This document shows, one piece after another, positions 42,261 to 52,818 of a stretch of 64,000 nucleotides of DNA (its first letter is position 1; each line of letters opens with the position of its first letter). The position numbers were made by a program, and so were the translations under genes. The notes under the pieces were generated by a model. It was not told the DNA's origin and made no database searches. It saw only the letters and a list, made by a program, of their open reading frames with translations. The stretch is taken from positions 558,001 through 622,000 of the forward strand of contig JAAQVN010000001.1 in the NCBI GenBank assembly GCA_011754535.1, written 5' to 3'. The DNA is from Enterobacter asburiae (GTDB taxonomy: Bacteria; Pseudomonadota; Gammaproteobacteria; Enterobacterales; Enterobacteriaceae).

Positions 42261-43664
42261 TCACAACATGGCACCCAGGCTTAACGCCACCATAATCACC
42301 ACCGTTAATATCCCCAACAGCGGCGCGACCCATTTCAGATAGCGCACGTAGGGCACGCGGGCAATAGCCAGCCCGCCCATCACAACGGCAGAGGTGGGAG
42401 TGACAAGGTTAACGATGCCGGACGCCGACTGGTAAGCCGTTACCACCAGGTCGCGGTTGACGTTAGCGAAATCGGCAAGCGGCGCCATGATCGGCATCGT
42501 CAGAACGGCCAGGCCGGACGAAGATGGCACAAGAAACGACAGCACCACTTCCAGCCAGTACATCACGTTGATAAACGCCACCGTCGACAACCCGGTGACC
42601 ATCCCCTCGGCGCTATGCAAAATGGTGTGGGTAATCATGCCCTTATCCATGATGACTACGATACCGCGCGCAATGCCGATAATCAGCGCGACGCCCAGCA
42701 AATCTCGCGCGCCGTTGATAAAGGTTGAGGTCAGCTCCTCTTCGCTCATCCGCGCAATCAGCCCGACGATAATCGCGCTGGCGAGAAACACCGCCGAGAT
42801 CTCCGCCATCCACCAGCCCAGCACCGCCACGCCGTAGATCATCACCGCGAAGGCGAGGGCGAAAATCACCAGGATGAGTTTGCGCACCGGGGTAAATTCC
42901 AGCGACTGCTCGCCCTTGTTGCCGAGGAAATGGGCGAGGTTTTCTTCCTGCTTATCCGCCACGATCGACAGCGAAGGATCCTTGCGGACCTTGCGGGCGT
43001 AGCGCATCACCCACGCCACGCAGATAACCCAGCCAATCACCAGCAGCGCGATGCGCAACATGATGCCGTTGGTGAAGGGGATCCCGGCGGCGTTGGCGGC
43101 GATCACCGTGGCGAACGGGTTAATAGTAGAGCCGAGGGTACCGATCCCCGCCCCGAGCAGGACGGTGGACGCGGCGACGACCGGATCGAACCGCGCCGCC
43201 AGCATCACCGGCACCAGCAGGGTGTAGAACGGCAGCGACTCCTCGGCCATGCCGTAAATTGTGCCGCCAGCGGCAAACAGCGCCATCAGGATCGGGATCA
43301 TCCACTCCTCGCGGCCACGCAACTTAGTGGTGACGCGCTCGATCCCGGCGTCAATCGCCCCGGTTTTGGTGACGATCCCGAGGAAGCCCCCGATGATCAG
43401 AATAAACAGCGCGACGTCGATCGCCCCGGCCTGGCCGGATTCCGGATCGTAGAGCCCGGCAATCGGCGCCATCAGCACCGAAACCAGCCCCTGCGGATGC
43501 GCCGCCACGTGCGCGTAGGTGCCGGCAACCGGCACGTCCTTGCCGAGCGCCTCGTTCATCGCCATATGGTACTGCCCGGCCGGCACAATCCACGTCAGCA
43601 CGGCAACCACGGCAATCAGAAAAAAGAGAATGGTGTAAGCGGAGGGAAACTTAAACTTGCCCAT
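42261..43664 (-). CDS. YfcC-family carrier, probable arginine/ornithine exchanger of the ADI locus
   Basis: Integral membrane protein of 467 residues with eleven or twelve hydrophobic segments (MGKFKFPSAYTILFFLIAVV at the start). It belongs to the DcuC/YfcC superfamily rather than the APC-type ArcD family. Conserved segments include LFAAGGTIYGMAEESLPFY and LVPSSSGLAVLTMP. Located directly downstream of arcA-arcC-arcB with 47 bp to arcB, where an arginine:ornithine exchanger is required, so it most likely fills that role. Specificity is inferred from context. Confidence 0.85.
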   Translation of the reverse strand: MGKFKFPSAYTILFFLIAVVAVLTWIVPAGQYHMAMNEALGKDVPVAGTYAHVAAHPQGLVSVLMAPIAGLYDPESGQAGAIDVALFILIIGGFLGIVTKTGAIDAGIERVTTKLRGREEWMIPILMALFAAGGTIYGMAEESLPFYTLLVPVMLAARFDPVVAASTVLLGAGIGTLGSTINPFATVIAANAAGIPFTNGIMLRIALLVIGWVICVAWVMRYARKVRKDPSLSIVADKQEENLAHFLGNKGEQSLEFTPVRKLILVIFALAFAVMIYGVAVLGWWMAEISAVFLASAIIVGLIARMSEEELTSTFINGARDLLGVALIIGIARGIVVIMDKGMITHTILHSAEGMVTGLSTVAFINVMYWLEVVLSFLVPSSSGLAVLTMPIMAPLADFANVNRDLVVTAYQSASGIVNLVTPTSAVVMGGLAIARVPYVRYLKWVAPLLGILTVVIMVALSLGAML

Positions 43665-43711
43665 GATGTTCTCCTGAAACCCGGCGCACCCCGCGGCGCG
43701 CCGGGCGGTGA

Positions 43712-44716
43712 TTAGTCGCCGAGTGTCGCCACCATGACCGCTTTAATGGTGTGCATGCGGTTCTCTGCTTCGTCGAAAACGATGGAGTTCGGTGATTCGA
43801 AGACCTCTTCTGTCACCTCCAGCCCCTTCAGGCCGTATGCCATCTCGATCTCGCGGCCCACTTTGGTGTGCTCGTTGTGGAACGCCGGGAGGCAGTGCAT
43901 AAACTTGACGTTCGGGTTGCCGGTGGCCTTCATCACATCCGCGTTAATCTGATACGGCTTCATCAGGCTGACGCGCTCGGCCCAGGCTTCCTTCGGCTCG
44001 CCCATGGAGACCCACACGTCGGTGTAGAGGAAATCGGTCCCCCGCACGCCTTCTTCCACGTCGTCGGTGAGGGTAATGCGCGCGCCTGTTTCTTTGGCGA
44101 TGGCGCGGCACTGCTCAACCAGCCCGGCTTCCGGCCAGAAGGATTTCGGCGCGACGAGGCGGATATCCATCCCCATCTTGGCCGCGCCGACCATCAGCGA
44201 GTTGCCCATGTTGTTGCGCGCGTCGCCGAGATAAGCAAAGCTCAACTCCGGCAGGGTTTTGCCCGGCGAATGCTCCAGCATGGTCATCAGGTCGGCGAGG
44301 ATTTGCGTTGGGTGGAACTCGTCGGTCAGGCCGTTCCACACCGGCACGCCCGCATATTCGCCCAGCTCTTCGACGATGGCCTGGCCGTAGCCGCGGTATT
44401 CGATGCCGTCATACATACGGCCTAATACGCGGGCGGTGTCCTTCATCGACTCTTTATGGCCAATCTGCGAGCCGCTTGGGCCGAGGTAGGTGACCTGCGC
44501 GCCCTGGTCGAACGCGCCCACTTCGAAGGCGCAGCGGGTGCGGGTGGAGGTTTTTTCAAAGATCAGGGCGATGTTTTTCCCGACCAGGGTTTGCTTCTCA
44601 CGCCCGGCTTTTTTGGCCGCCTTCAGGTCGATGGCGAGATCGATCAGGTACTGGATCTCCGCCGGGGTGTAGTCCAGCAGTTTCAGAAAGTTGCGGTTTT
44701 TCAGGTTGATGGTCAT
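43712..44716 (-). CDS. arcB: Catabolic ornithine carbamoyltransferase
   Basis: OTCase of 334 residues. Carbamoyl-phosphate motif [20 protein letters not shown], ornithine motif with the catalytic cysteine HCLPAFHN. In the ADI pathway it splits citrulline with phosphate into ornithine and carbamoyl phosphate. It differs at many positions from the anabolic enzyme at 56443-57447 in the same window. The start [17 protein letters not shown] is preferred; 19 upstream in-frame codons derive from a repeat element. Confidence 0.93.
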   Translation of the reverse strand: MTINLKNRNFLKLLDYTPAEIQYLIDLAIDLKAAKKAGREKQTLVGKNIALIFEKTSTRTRCAFEVGAFDQGAQVTYLGPSGSQIGHKESMKDTARVLGRMYDGIEYRGYGQAIVEELGEYAGVPVWNGLTDEFHPTQILADLMTMLEHSPGKTLPELSFAYLGDARNNMGNSLMVGAAKMGMDIRLVAPKSFWPEAGLVEQCRAIAKETGARITLTDDVEEGVRGTDFLYTDVWVSMGEPKEAWAERVSLMKPYQINADVMKATGNPNVKFMHCLPAFHNEHTKVGREIEMAYGLKGLEVTEEVFESPNSIVFDEAENRMHTIKAVMVATLGD

Positions 44717-44750
44717 GGGTAAATCCTTTTTAAAATTTAGCTGTCTGATG

Positions 44751-44799
44751 CCCTCACCCCGGCCCTCTCCCACGGGGAGAGGGAGAGGTGGGTGAGGGG
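44751..44799. repeat. CCCTC/GAGGG intergenic repeat, copy 6
   Basis: CCCTCACCCCGGCCCTCTCC followed by its hairpin arm and GAGGTGGGTGAGGGG. It sits inside the arc operon between arcC and arcB. Confidence 0.85.
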
Positions 44800-44809
44800 A
44801 AAAGGGTGT

Positions 44810-45721
44810 TCAATTACGAATCAACGTGCCTTTCTCGCCCGCCAGGATCTCTGCGCCGTCGGCCAGCGCGCCGATCCCGGCAATGCCGTTGCAGGCTTCA
44901 ACAAACTCGCGGCAGGCGGCCACTTTCGGCCCCATCGATCCGGCGTCGAACTGCATATCTCTGAGCAGCTCCGGCGTCACCTGCGCCAGCGGGCGCTGGG
45001 TCGGCTTGCCCCAGTCGAGGTACACCGCGTCGGCATCGGTGAGGATCAGCAGGGCGTCGGCTTCGATCTGCCTCGCCAGCAGCGCGGCGGAGAGGTCTTT
45101 GTCGATCACCGCTTCAATCCCGCGATAGCCGTTGGCGTTTTCCACCACCGGCACGCCGCCGCCGCCGTTGCAGATCACCAGGTGGTCACGCTGAATCAGC
45201 GCCGTGATGGCGTCGCTCTCGACGATGCGCTTCGGCTGCGGCGACGGCACCACGCGGCGGACGTAGCTCCCGTCGGCCTTGAATACCCAGCCTTTTTCCG
45301 CGGCCAGCGCTTTCGCCTGGGCTTCGCTGTACACCGGGCCTATGTACTTGGTCGGGTTGCTGAAGGCCGGGTCGGCGGCGTCCACTTCGACCTGCGTGAG
45401 CAGGACGCTCACCTCGCGCTGCGGCAGATTATTTTTCAGCGCTTGCTGGAGCATGTAGCCGATCATCCCCTGGCTTTCGGCGCCGAGAACGTCCAGCGGG
45501 TAGGGCGTCACTTTGTCGTAGGCGCTGTTCTGCAGCGCCAGCAGCCCGACCTGCGGGCCGTTGCCGTGAACCAGCACCACGCGCCACTGCGCCGTCAGCC
45601 CGGCGATGGTGCGGGCGGCCTGCTCGATGTTCTGGCGCTGGATCTCCGCTTCCAGCGGCTCGCCGCGCTTGAGCAGCGCGTTGCCGCCCAGGGCCACAAC
45701 CAGAGTGGGTTTTCGTTCCAT
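44810..45721 (-). CDS. arcC: Carbamate kinase
   Basis: Enzyme of 303 residues that uses carbamoyl phosphate to make ATP, the energy-yielding step of arginine fermentation. Amino-acid kinase fold with VVALGGNALLKRG at the N-terminus, VHGNGPQVG near residue 50, and the nucleotide-binding ICNGGGGVPVVE near 200. Between arcA and arcB, 10 bp from arcA. Confidence 0.95.
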   Translation of the reverse strand: MERKPTLVVALGGNALLKRGEPLEAEIQRQNIEQAARTIAGLTAQWRVVLVHGNGPQVGLLALQNSAYDKVTPYPLDVLGAESQGMIGYMLQQALKNNLPQREVSVLLTQVEVDAADPAFSNPTKYIGPVYSEAQAKALAAEKGWVFKADGSYVRRVVPSPQPKRIVESDAITALIQRDHLVICNGGGGVPVVENANGYRGIEAVIDKDLSAALLARQIEADALLILTDADAVYLDWGKPTQRPLAQVTPELLRDMQFDAGSMGPKVAACREFVEACNGIAGIGALADGAEILAGEKGTLIRN

Positions 45722-45731
45722 GATGGCTCCT

Positions 45732-46952
45732 TTAAATTCCGTCGCGTTCCAGCGGGCAGCTCATGCAGCGAGCGCCGCCGCGGCCGCGTCCGAGCTCGTC
45801 GCCAGGGATGGGCAGCACGGTGATGCCCGCTTTGTCGTACTTCTCGTTGGTCCAGACGTTGCGCTCGTAGCCGATTACCACGCCCGGGCGGATGGTCAGG
45901 ACGTTGTTAGCGTCGTTCCACTGCTCGCGTTCGGCTTCAAAGGCGTCGCCGCCGGTGGTGATCAGGCGCACCTGGCTAATGCCGAGCGCTTTCTCGATGG
46001 CGTGCAGCAGGTCGGTTTCCTGGGTGCGCAGCAGGCCGCCGCGTCCGTCCGGGGTGAGCGTCCAGCACTGGGCGTCTTTGCGCACCACTTCCGGATAAAC
46101 GGAGAAGGTGTCCACGTCGATGTGGGTCATCACGGTGTCGAGGTGCATGCAGGAGCGGTGTTTGGGCAGCTCAACGGCGATCACGCGCTCGGCCTGACGG
46201 TGTTTGAACAGGCTATTGGCGAGGAACTCCACGCCCTGCGGCGTCGTGCGTTCGGACATGCCGATCAGTACCGCGCCGCGGCCAATCACCAATACGTCGC
46301 CGCCTTCTAAGGTGGCGTGGTCGTAATTAATATTCTCGTCGCCGAAATACTTAATAAAATCGCCGTCGGCAAACGCCGGGTGCCAGCGATATATTGCTCG
46401 CAGGTTATTGGTTTCACGCTGACGTGCCGGTTTGGCCATGGGGTTAATAGAGACGCCGTTATAAATCCAGCAAGAGGTGTCGCGGGTAAATAAATGGTTC
46501 GGCAGCGGCTTCATAATAAAATCATTCGCCGTGTGGGTATCGACCACCATATTTTTAATGGCCGCCGGAATTTCACCGTAGGTTAATCCGCCGCTCAGTC
46601 TGCGCGCCAGTTCGCGGTGCGGCATATCCGCCAGCCAGCCGCGCACGTCGCCGGCAAAGGTGGGGCCGAGGCGATAGTCGGAGATCTGCGTATCCAGCAG
46701 CCAGGCTTTCGCCTCTGCAATATCAAGGGTTTGTGTCAGAAGGTCGGTCAACAGCAGGACTTCCACACCCTGATCGCGCAGCGTGTTTGCGAAGATATCA
46801 TGCTCCTCACCCGCCCGCTCAACCGAGAGCACGTCATCGAAAAGCAGCTCCTGACAGTTCGATGGCGTTAAACGTTTCAGACTTAAATTTGGGCGGTGCA
46901 GCATAACGCTACGCAATTGACCAATTTCAGAACCGACATAATGCTTTTCCAT
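45732..46952 (-). CDS. arcA: Arginine deiminase
   Basis: Enzyme of 406 residues converting arginine to citrulline and ammonia. Guanidino-group-modifying fold with conserved [13 protein letters not shown] (near residue 215) and catalytic cysteine C396 in [13 protein letters not shown]. Together with ArcB and ArcC it yields ATP and raises pH during anaerobic or acid stress. First gene of the arcACB-transporter-argR unit. An FNR site lies about 175 bp upstream. Confidence 0.95.
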   Translation of the reverse strand: MEKHYVGSEIGQLRSVMLHRPNLSLKRLTPSNCQELLFDDVLSVERAGEEHDIFANTLRDQGVEVLLLTDLLTQTLDIAEAKAWLLDTQISDYRLGPTFAGDVRGWLADMPHRELARRLSGGLTYGEIPAAIKNMVVDTHTANDFIMKPLPNHLFTRDTSCWIYNGVSINPMAKPARQRETNNLRAIYRWHPAFADGDFIKYFGDENINYDHATLEGGDVLVIGRGAVLIGMSERTTPQGVEFLANSLFKHRQAERVIAVELPKHRSCMHLDTVMTHIDVDTFSVYPEVVRKDAQCWTLTPDGRGGLLRTQETDLLHAIEKALGISQVRLITTGGDAFEAEREQWNDANNVLTIRPGVVIGYERNVWTNEKYDKAGITVLPIPGDELGRGRGGARCMSCPLERDGI

Positions 46953-47073
46953 AATTATTCCTTTAACTTTTTTTCAGAATAAAAAGGGCATGCGCCATGC
47001 GTTGTGTTTAATTACATGGCGGCTAAGCTCAATTGATTTCGTGATTCATACTAGGCAGTTAAATAATCCATAA

Positions 47074-47089
47074 TGTGACATCGCTCACG
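47074..47089. promoter_or_regulatory. CRP site between FNR box and arcA
   Basis: TGTGA-CATCGC-TCACG, nine of ten matches to the CRP consensus. It lies just downstream of the inferred arcA transcription start, a position that would favour repression rather than activation. Confidence 0.6.
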
Positions 47090-47124
47090 CGAAAATGGAT
47101 ATTAAGAGGTTTGTTTTCATTTGC

Positions 47125-47138
47125 ATGATTCGCATCAG
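47125..47138 (-). promoter_or_regulatory. FNR box of the arc operon
   Basis: ATGAT-TCGC-ATCAG has a perfect TGAT-N4-ATCA core. Its centre lies 30 bp from that of the -10-like TAATAT on the arcA strand, close to the class II FNR arrangement. A weaker second copy, TGAT-TAAT-TTCA, is at 47143-47154. Confidence 0.65.
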
Positions 47139-47595
47139 ATAATGATTAATTTCATATTGTTCAGGGATGAATAGCTAAGCAGGATTCGGTGGCATTATTT
47201 TAGGTTGTTATTATTTTGTAGATTTTAATCTTTTGATACATTCCGTTATGTTGCTGATTTTTAATGCTTAATTATGCCTGTAGGAATGGCTATGCAATTC
47301 ACGTAATTAACTATTTTTGACTTAAGAAAAATCCTTAAATAATTATGGCTTTTTTGAGCACATTATCAGAACGGTAAAGTGTGAGGTGGCAACGAGTTTT
47401 GTTAATTAACCTGAATGATCAGAGGGTTAGTTCAGCCGTGCGATATGCACTTGCCAATGTTATTCATAACCCCTGCATAAATGCCTGAGCAGGATTAACA
47501 GCAAATTAACACCATTCCCGATAAACATGCGCTCGCGCAAATCTCAACGAAAAAGGGCTGGTATGGCAGCGGGGATTCTCGTATAAAATATAAAA

Positions 47596-47612
47596 ATGAA
47601 ACATTGTTTTAT
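47596..47612. promoter_or_regulatory. KdgR-like box upstream of tabA
   Basis: ATGAAAC-ATT-GTTTTAT, an imperfect palindrome that resembles the KdgR consensus (AATGAAAC...GTTTCATT). It ends 15 bp before the tabA start codon, so binding would repress. Confidence 0.55.
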
Positions 47613-47624
47613 ATTGAGGGTTGA

Positions 47625-48080
<456 letters not shown>

Positions 48081-48084
48081 TTTT

Positions 48085-48148
48085 CCCTCACCCAAGGGGA
48101 GAGGGTGTTAAAGTTCCCTCTCCCTGTGGGAGAGGGTTAGGGTGAGGG
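48085..48148. repeat. CCCTC/GAGGG intergenic repeat, copy 7 (inverted pair)
   Basis: CCCTCACCCAAGGGGAGAGG, an AAAGTT-containing linker, then CCCTCTCCCTGTGGGAGAGG and GTTAGGGTGAGGG. The bases after it (CACCAGACCGCA) recur after copy 8. Confidence 0.85.
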
Positions 48149-48266
48149 CACCAGACCGCACCCACGCAATCTGTGATCCAGCTTAAATTTCCCGCACTCC
48201 CTCCTCCCTTCCCATTTACCTCACCTTTTTCTGCGTCATAGTATGATCGTTAAATTAATGAACGCT

Positions 48267-48283
48267 GTTCTATAATGTAGAAC
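48267..48283. promoter_or_regulatory. Candidate XynR operator at the yagE promoter
   Basis: GTTCTA-TAATG-TAGAAC, a perfect 6-5-6 inverted repeat that contains a consensus -10 TATAAT at 48271-48276. It lies 25 bp before the yagE start. An IclR-family repressor (XynR) encoded at the other end of the cluster is the natural ligand. Confidence 0.65.
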
Positions 48284-48307
48284 AAAATGATTCAGCAAGG
48301 AGATCTC

Positions 48308-49216
48308 ATGCCGCAGTCCGCGTTGTTCACGGGAATCATTCCCCCTGTCTCCACCATCTTTACCGCCGACGGTCAGCTCGATAAGCCGGGCACCGCCGCG
48401 CTGATCGACGATCTGATCAAAGCAGGCGTTGACGGCTTGTTCTTCCTGGGCAGCGGCGGCGAGTTCTCCCAGCTCGGTGCCGAAGAGCGTAAAACCATTG
48501 CCCGCTTTGCTATCGATCATGTCGATCGTCGTGTGCCGGTTCTGATCGGCACCGGCGGCACCAACGCCCGGGAAACCATTGAGCTCAGCCAGCACGCGCA
48601 GCAGGCGGGCGCGGACGGCATCGTGGTGATTAACCCCTACTACTGGAAGGTGTCGGAAGCGAACCTGATCCGCTATTTCGAGCAGGTGGCGGACAGCGTC
48701 ACGCTGCCGGTGATGCTCTATAACTTCCCGGCGCTGACCGGGCAGGATCTGACCCCGGCGCTGGTGAAAACACTCGCCGACTCGCGCAGCAATATTATCG
48801 GCATCAAAGACACCATCGACTCCGTCGCCCACCTGCGCAGCATGATCCATACCGTCAAAGGTGCCCATCCGCACTTCACCGTGCTCTGCGGCTATGACGA
48901 TCACCTCTTTAATACCCTGCTGCTCGGCGGCGACGGGGCGATCTCGGCCAGCGGCAACTTTGCACCGCAGGTGTCGGTGAATCTTCTGAAAGCGTGGCGC
49001 GACGGGGACGTGGCGAAAGCGGCTGAGTATCATCAGACCTTACTGCAAATACCGCAGATGTATCAGCTGGATACGCCGTTTGTGAACGTGATTAAAGAGG
49101 CGATTGTGCTCTGCGGCCGCCCTGTCTCCACGCACGTGCTGCCGCCCGCATCGCCGCTGGACGAGCCGCGCAAGGCGCAGCTGAAAACCCTGCTGCAACA
49201 GCTCAAGCTCTGCTGA
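48308..49216 (+). CDS. yagE: 2-keto-3-deoxy-sugar-acid aldolase YagE
   Basis: DHDPS/NAL-family class I aldolase of 302 residues, nearly identical to E. coli K-12 YagE, which cleaves 2-keto-3-deoxygluconate and 2-keto-3-deoxy-pentonate to pyruvate plus an aldehyde. The Schiff-base lysine is K167 in [10 protein letters not shown], and the catalytic tyrosine lies in [11 protein letters not shown]. The ATG at 48308 has AAGGAG at 48297-48302; an ATG seven codons earlier has no RBS and lies beside the promoter. First gene of yagEF. Confidence 0.95.
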   Translation: MPQSALFTGIIPPVSTIFTADGQLDKPGTAALIDDLIKAGVDGLFFLGSGGEFSQLGAEERKTIARFAIDHVDRRVPVLIGTGGTNARETIELSQHAQQAGADGIVVINPYYWKVSEANLIRYFEQVADSVTLPVMLYNFPALTGQDLTPALVKTLADSRSNIIGIKDTIDSVAHLRSMIHTVKGAHPHFTVLCGYDDHLFNTLLLGGDGAISASGNFAPQVSVNLLKAWRDGDVAKAAEYHQTLLQIPQMYQLDTPFVNVIKEAIVLCGRPVSTHVLPPASPLDEPRKAQLKTLLQQLKLC

Positions 49217-49230
49217 GCCGGACGATAACG

Positions 49231-51198
49231 ATGACCATTGAGAAAATTTTCACCCCACAGGACGACGCGTTTTATGCGGTGATCACCCACGCGGCGGGGC
49301 CGCAGGGCGCGCTGCCGCTGACCCCGCAGATGCTGATGGAATCCCCCAGCGGCAACCTGTTCGGCATGACCCAGAACGCCGGGATGGGCTGGGACGCCAA
49401 CAGGCTGACCGGGAAAGAGGTGCTGATCATCGGCACCCAGGGCGGCATCCGCGCCGGAGACGGGCGCCCGGTCGCGCTGGGCTACCACACCGGGCACTGG
49501 GAGATCGGCATGCAGATGCAGGCGGCGGCGAAGGAGATTACCCGCAGCGGCGGGATCCCGTTTGCGGCCTTTGTCAGCGATCCGTGCGACGGACGCTCGC
49601 AGGGTACGCACGGCATGTTCGACTCCCTGCCGTACCGCAACGACGCGGCGATCGTGTTTCGCCGACTGATCCGCTCCCTGCCCACGCGGCGGGCGGTGAT
49701 CGGCGTGGCAACCTGCGATAAAGGGCTGCCCGCCACCATGATTGCGCTGGCCTCGATGCACGACCTGCCGACCATTCTGGTGCCGGGCGGGGCGACGCTG
49801 CCGCCGACCGTGGGGGAAGACGCGGGTAAGGTGCAGACCATCGGCGCGCGCTTCGCTAACCATGAATTGTCATTGCAGGAAGCCGCCGAGCTGGGCTGCC
49901 GCGCCTGCGCGTCGCCGGGTGGCGGGTGCCAGTTCCTCGGCACGGCGGGCACCTCGCAGGTGGTTGCGGAGGCGTTGGGCCTGGCGCTGCCGCACTCCGC
50001 GCTGGCGCCGTCCGGGCAGGCGGTGTGGCTGGAGATCGCCCGCCAGGCGGCGCGCGCGGTCAGCGAGCTGGATAACCGCGGCATCACCACGCGCGATATC
50101 CTCACCGATAAAGCCATCGAAAACGCCATGGTGATCCACGCGGCGTTCGGCGGCTCCACCAATTTACTGCTGCACATTCCGGCCATCGCCCACGCGGCGG
50201 GCTGCACGATCCCGGACGTTGAACACTGGACGCGCGTCAACCGCAGGGTGCCGCGCCTGGTCAGCGTGCTGCCCAACGGCCCGGACTATCACCCGACCGT
50301 GCGCGCGTTCCTCGCGGGCGGCGTGCCGGAGGTGATGCTCCACCTGCGCGAACTCGGCCTGCTGCATCTGGACGCCATGACCGTGACCGGCCAGACGGTG
50401 GGCGAGAACCTCGACTGGTGGCAGGCGTCCGAGCGCCGTGAGCGCTTCCGCCAGTGCCTGCGCGAGCAGGACGGCGTGGATCCGGATGATGTGATCCTGC
50501 CGCCGGAGAAGGCAAAAGCGAAAGGGCTGACCTCGACGGTCTGCTTCCCGACGGGCAACATCGCGCCGGAAGGCTCGGTGATCAAGGCCACGGCGATTGA
50601 CCCGTCGGTGGTGGGCGAAGATGGCGTATACCGCCACACCGGCCGGGCGCGGGTGTTTGTCTCGGAAGCGCAGGCGATCAAGGCCATCAAGCGGGAAGAG
50701 ATTGCGCAGGGCGATATCATGGTGGTGATCGGCGGCGGACCGTCCGGCACCGGCATGGAAGAGACCTACCAGCTTACCTCCGCGCTGAAGCATATCTCGT
50801 GGGGCAAGACGGTGTCGTTAATCACCGATGCGCGCTTCTCGGGCGTGTCGACGGGCGCCTGCTTCGGCCACGTGTCGCCGGAGGCGCTGGCGGGCGGGCC
50901 GATTGGCAAGCTGCGCGATAACGATATCATCGAGATTGCCGTCGACCGCCTGACCCTCACGGGCAGCGTGAACTTCATCGGCACCGCGGACAACCCGTTG
51001 ACGCCGGAGGAGGGCGCGCGCGAGCTGGCGCGGCGGCAGACGCACCCGAACCTGCACGCCCACGACTTTTTGCCGGACGATACCCGGCTGTGGGCGGCGC
51101 TGCAGTCGGTGAGCGGCGGCACCTGGAAAGGCTGTATTTATGACACCGATAAAATCATTGAGGTAATTAACGCCGGTAAAAAAGCGCTCGGCATTTAA
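49231..51198 (+). CDS. yagF: D-xylonate dehydratase YagF
   Basis: IlvD/Edd-family dehydratase of 655 residues that removes water from D-xylonate to give 2-keto-3-deoxy-xylonate, the substrate of YagE. Iron-sulphur cluster cysteines occur in [30 protein letters not shown] and [17 protein letters not shown]. Almost identical to E. coli YagF. It follows yagE by 14 bp and is followed by a strong terminator. Confidence 0.95.
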   Translation: MTIEKIFTPQDDAFYAVITHAAGPQGALPLTPQMLMESPSGNLFGMTQNAGMGWDANRLTGKEVLIIGTQGGIRAGDGRPVALGYHTGHWEIGMQMQAAAKEITRSGGIPFAAFVSDPCDGRSQGTHGMFDSLPYRNDAAIVFRRLIRSLPTRRAVIGVATCDKGLPATMIALASMHDLPTILVPGGATLPPTVGEDAGKVQTIGARFANHELSLQEAAELGCRACASPGGGCQFLGTAGTSQVVAEALGLALPHSALAPSGQAVWLEIARQAARAVSELDNRGITTRDILTDKAIENAMVIHAAFGGSTNLLLHIPAIAHAAGCTIPDVEHWTRVNRRVPRLVSVLPNGPDYHPTVRAFLAGGVPEVMLHLRELGLLHLDAMTVTGQTVGENLDWWQASERRERFRQCLREQDGVDPDDVILPPEKAKAKGLTSTVCFPTGNIAPEGSVIKATAIDPSVVGEDGVYRHTGRARVFVSEAQAIKAIKREEIAQGDIMVVIGGGPSGTGMEETYQLTSALKHISWGKTVSLITDARFSGVSTGACFGHVSPEALAGGPIGKLRDNDIIEIAVDRLTLTGSVNFIGTADNPLTPEEGARELARRQTHPNLHAHDFLPDDTRLWAALQSVSGGTWKGCIYDTDKIIEVINAGKKALGI

Positions 51199-51217
51199 TT
51201 ATTTTCAGAGATAAACC

Positions 51218-51250
51218 CGTCTGCGGAAAATATTCCGCGGACGTTTTTTT
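51218..51250 (+). terminator. Rho-independent terminator between yagF and yagG
   Basis: An 11-bp stem with loop AATA (CGTCTGCGGAA paired to TTCCGCGGACG, one G-T pair) followed by seven T residues. It divides the cluster into yagEF and yagGH transcription units. Confidence 0.9.
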
Positions 51251-51424
51251 CATTTCTGTTATTTAATAATATAAACAATAGGTTGAGATATATCGTCGGC
51301 GTCACAAAAGCAAAATAACGTAATTCGGAAATAAGATATGACCATTGCTGGTTAATTGAACAGCTCATTACACTCCATTAACACGATGTTGTAATTCAGC
51401 ACACTACATAAGGGTGTAATTCTG

Positions 51425-52807
51425 ATGACGCAATTAACCATGAAAGACAAAATTGGCTACGGGCTGGGTGACACCGCCTGCGGCTTCGTCTGGCAGGCCA
51501 CGATGTTTCTGCTGGCCTACTTCTACACCGACGTCTTCGGCCTGTCGGCGGGCATTATGGGCACGCTGTTTTTGGTCTCCCGCGTGCTCGACGCCGTCAC
51601 CGACCCGCTGATGGGGCTGCTGGTAGACCGCACCCGCACGCGTCACGGCCAGTTCCGCCCGTTCCTGCTGTGGGGCGCCATCCCGTTCGGCATCGTCTGC
51701 GTGTTGACCTTCTACACGCCGGACTTCTCCGCGCAGGGCAAGATCATCTACGCCTGCGTGACCTACATTCTCCTGACCCTGGTCTACACCTTCGTTAACG
51801 TGCCGTACTGCGCCATGCCGGGCGTCATCACCGCCGACCCGAAAGAGCGTCACGCCCTGCAGTCCTGGCGCTTCTTCCTGGCGGCGGCGGGCTCGCTCGC
51901 CATCAGCGGCATCGCGCTGCCGCTGGTGAGCATCATCGGCAAAGGGGACGAGCAGATGGGCTATTTCGGCGCCATGTGCGTGCTGGGGCTGGTTGGCGTG
52001 GTGCTGCTCTACGTCTGCTTCTTTACCACCAAAGAGCGCTACACCTTTGAAGTGCAGCCGGGCTCGTCGGTATCCAAAGACCTGAAGCTGCTGCTCGGCA
52101 ATAGCCAGTGGCGGATCATGTGCGCGTTCAAGATGATGGCGACCTGCTCCAACGTGGTGCGCGGCGGGGCGACGCTCTACTTCGTGAAATACGTGATGGA
52201 TCACCCGGAGATGGCGACACAGTTCTTACTCTACGGCAGCCTCGCCACCATGTTTGGCTCGCTCTGCTCCTCCCGCCTGCTGGGCCGCTTCGACCGCGTC
52301 ACCGCTTTCAAGTGGATCATTGTCGCCTACTCGCTGATCAGCCTGCTGATTTTCGTCACCCCGGCTGAGCACATCGCGCTGATTTTTGCCCTCAACATCC
52401 TGTTCCTGTTCGTCTTTAACACCACCACACCGCTGCAGTGGCTGATGGCCTCTGACGTGGTGGATTACGAGGAGAGCCGCAGCGGTCGCCGCCTCGACGG
52501 GCTGGTGTTCTCCACCTACCTGTTCAGCCTGAAGATTGGCCTGGCGATTGGCGGGGCGGTGGTGGGCTGGATCCTGGCGTACGTGAACTATTCCGCCAGC
52601 AGCAGCGTGCAGCCGGTTGAGGTGCTGACCACCATCAAAATTCTGTTCTGCGTGGTGCCGGTGGTGCTCTACGCGGGCATGTTCATCATGCTGTCGTTCT
52701 ACAAGCTCACCGACGCCCGCGTGGAGGCCATCAGCCAGCAGCTGATTAAGCACCGCGCGGCGCAGGGCGAGGCCGTTCCCGACGCCGCGACAGCCGCATC
52801 CCATTAA
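51425..52807 (+). CDS. yagG: GPH-family glycoside transporter YagG
   Basis: Secondary transporter of 460 residues with twelve predicted helices, GPH:cation symporter family (MelB, XylP relatives). Landmarks: DAVTDPLMGLLVDRTRTRHG in the 2-3 loop and MASDVVDYEESRSGRRLDG in the later loop. Likely substrate is a xyloside or xylooligosaccharide, since the next gene encodes a beta-xylosidase. Twelve bases separate it from yagH. Confidence 0.93.
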   Translation: MTQLTMKDKIGYGLGDTACGFVWQATMFLLAYFYTDVFGLSAGIMGTLFLVSRVLDAVTDPLMGLLVDRTRTRHGQFRPFLLWGAIPFGIVCVLTFYTPDFSAQGKIIYACVTYILLTLVYTFVNVPYCAMPGVITADPKERHALQSWRFFLAAAGSLAISGIALPLVSIIGKGDEQMGYFGAMCVLGLVGVVLLYVCFFTTKERYTFEVQPGSSVSKDLKLLLGNSQWRIMCAFKMMATCSNVVRGGATLYFVKYVMDHPEMATQFLLYGSLATMFGSLCSSRLLGRFDRVTAFKWIIVAYSLISLLIFVTPAEHIALIFALNILFLFVFNTTTPLQWLMASDVVDYEESRSGRRLDGLVFSTYLFSLKIGLAIGGAVVGWILAYVNYSASSSVQPVEVLTTIKILFCVVPVVLYAGMFIMLSFYKLTDARVEAISQQLIKHRAAQGEAVPDAATAASH

Positions 52808-52818
52808 CCGGAGGCAAT

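Larger units (their letters stand above)
46953..47595. other. Long intergenic region between arcA and tabA
   Basis: About 640 bp, AT-rich compared with its neighbours, without a convincing coding frame. It holds the arcA promoter region (FNR and CRP sites listed separately, with a -10-like TAATAT on the minus strand at 47099-47104) and the tabA promoter at the right end. Nothing else is recognised in 47160-47560. Confidence 0.6.
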
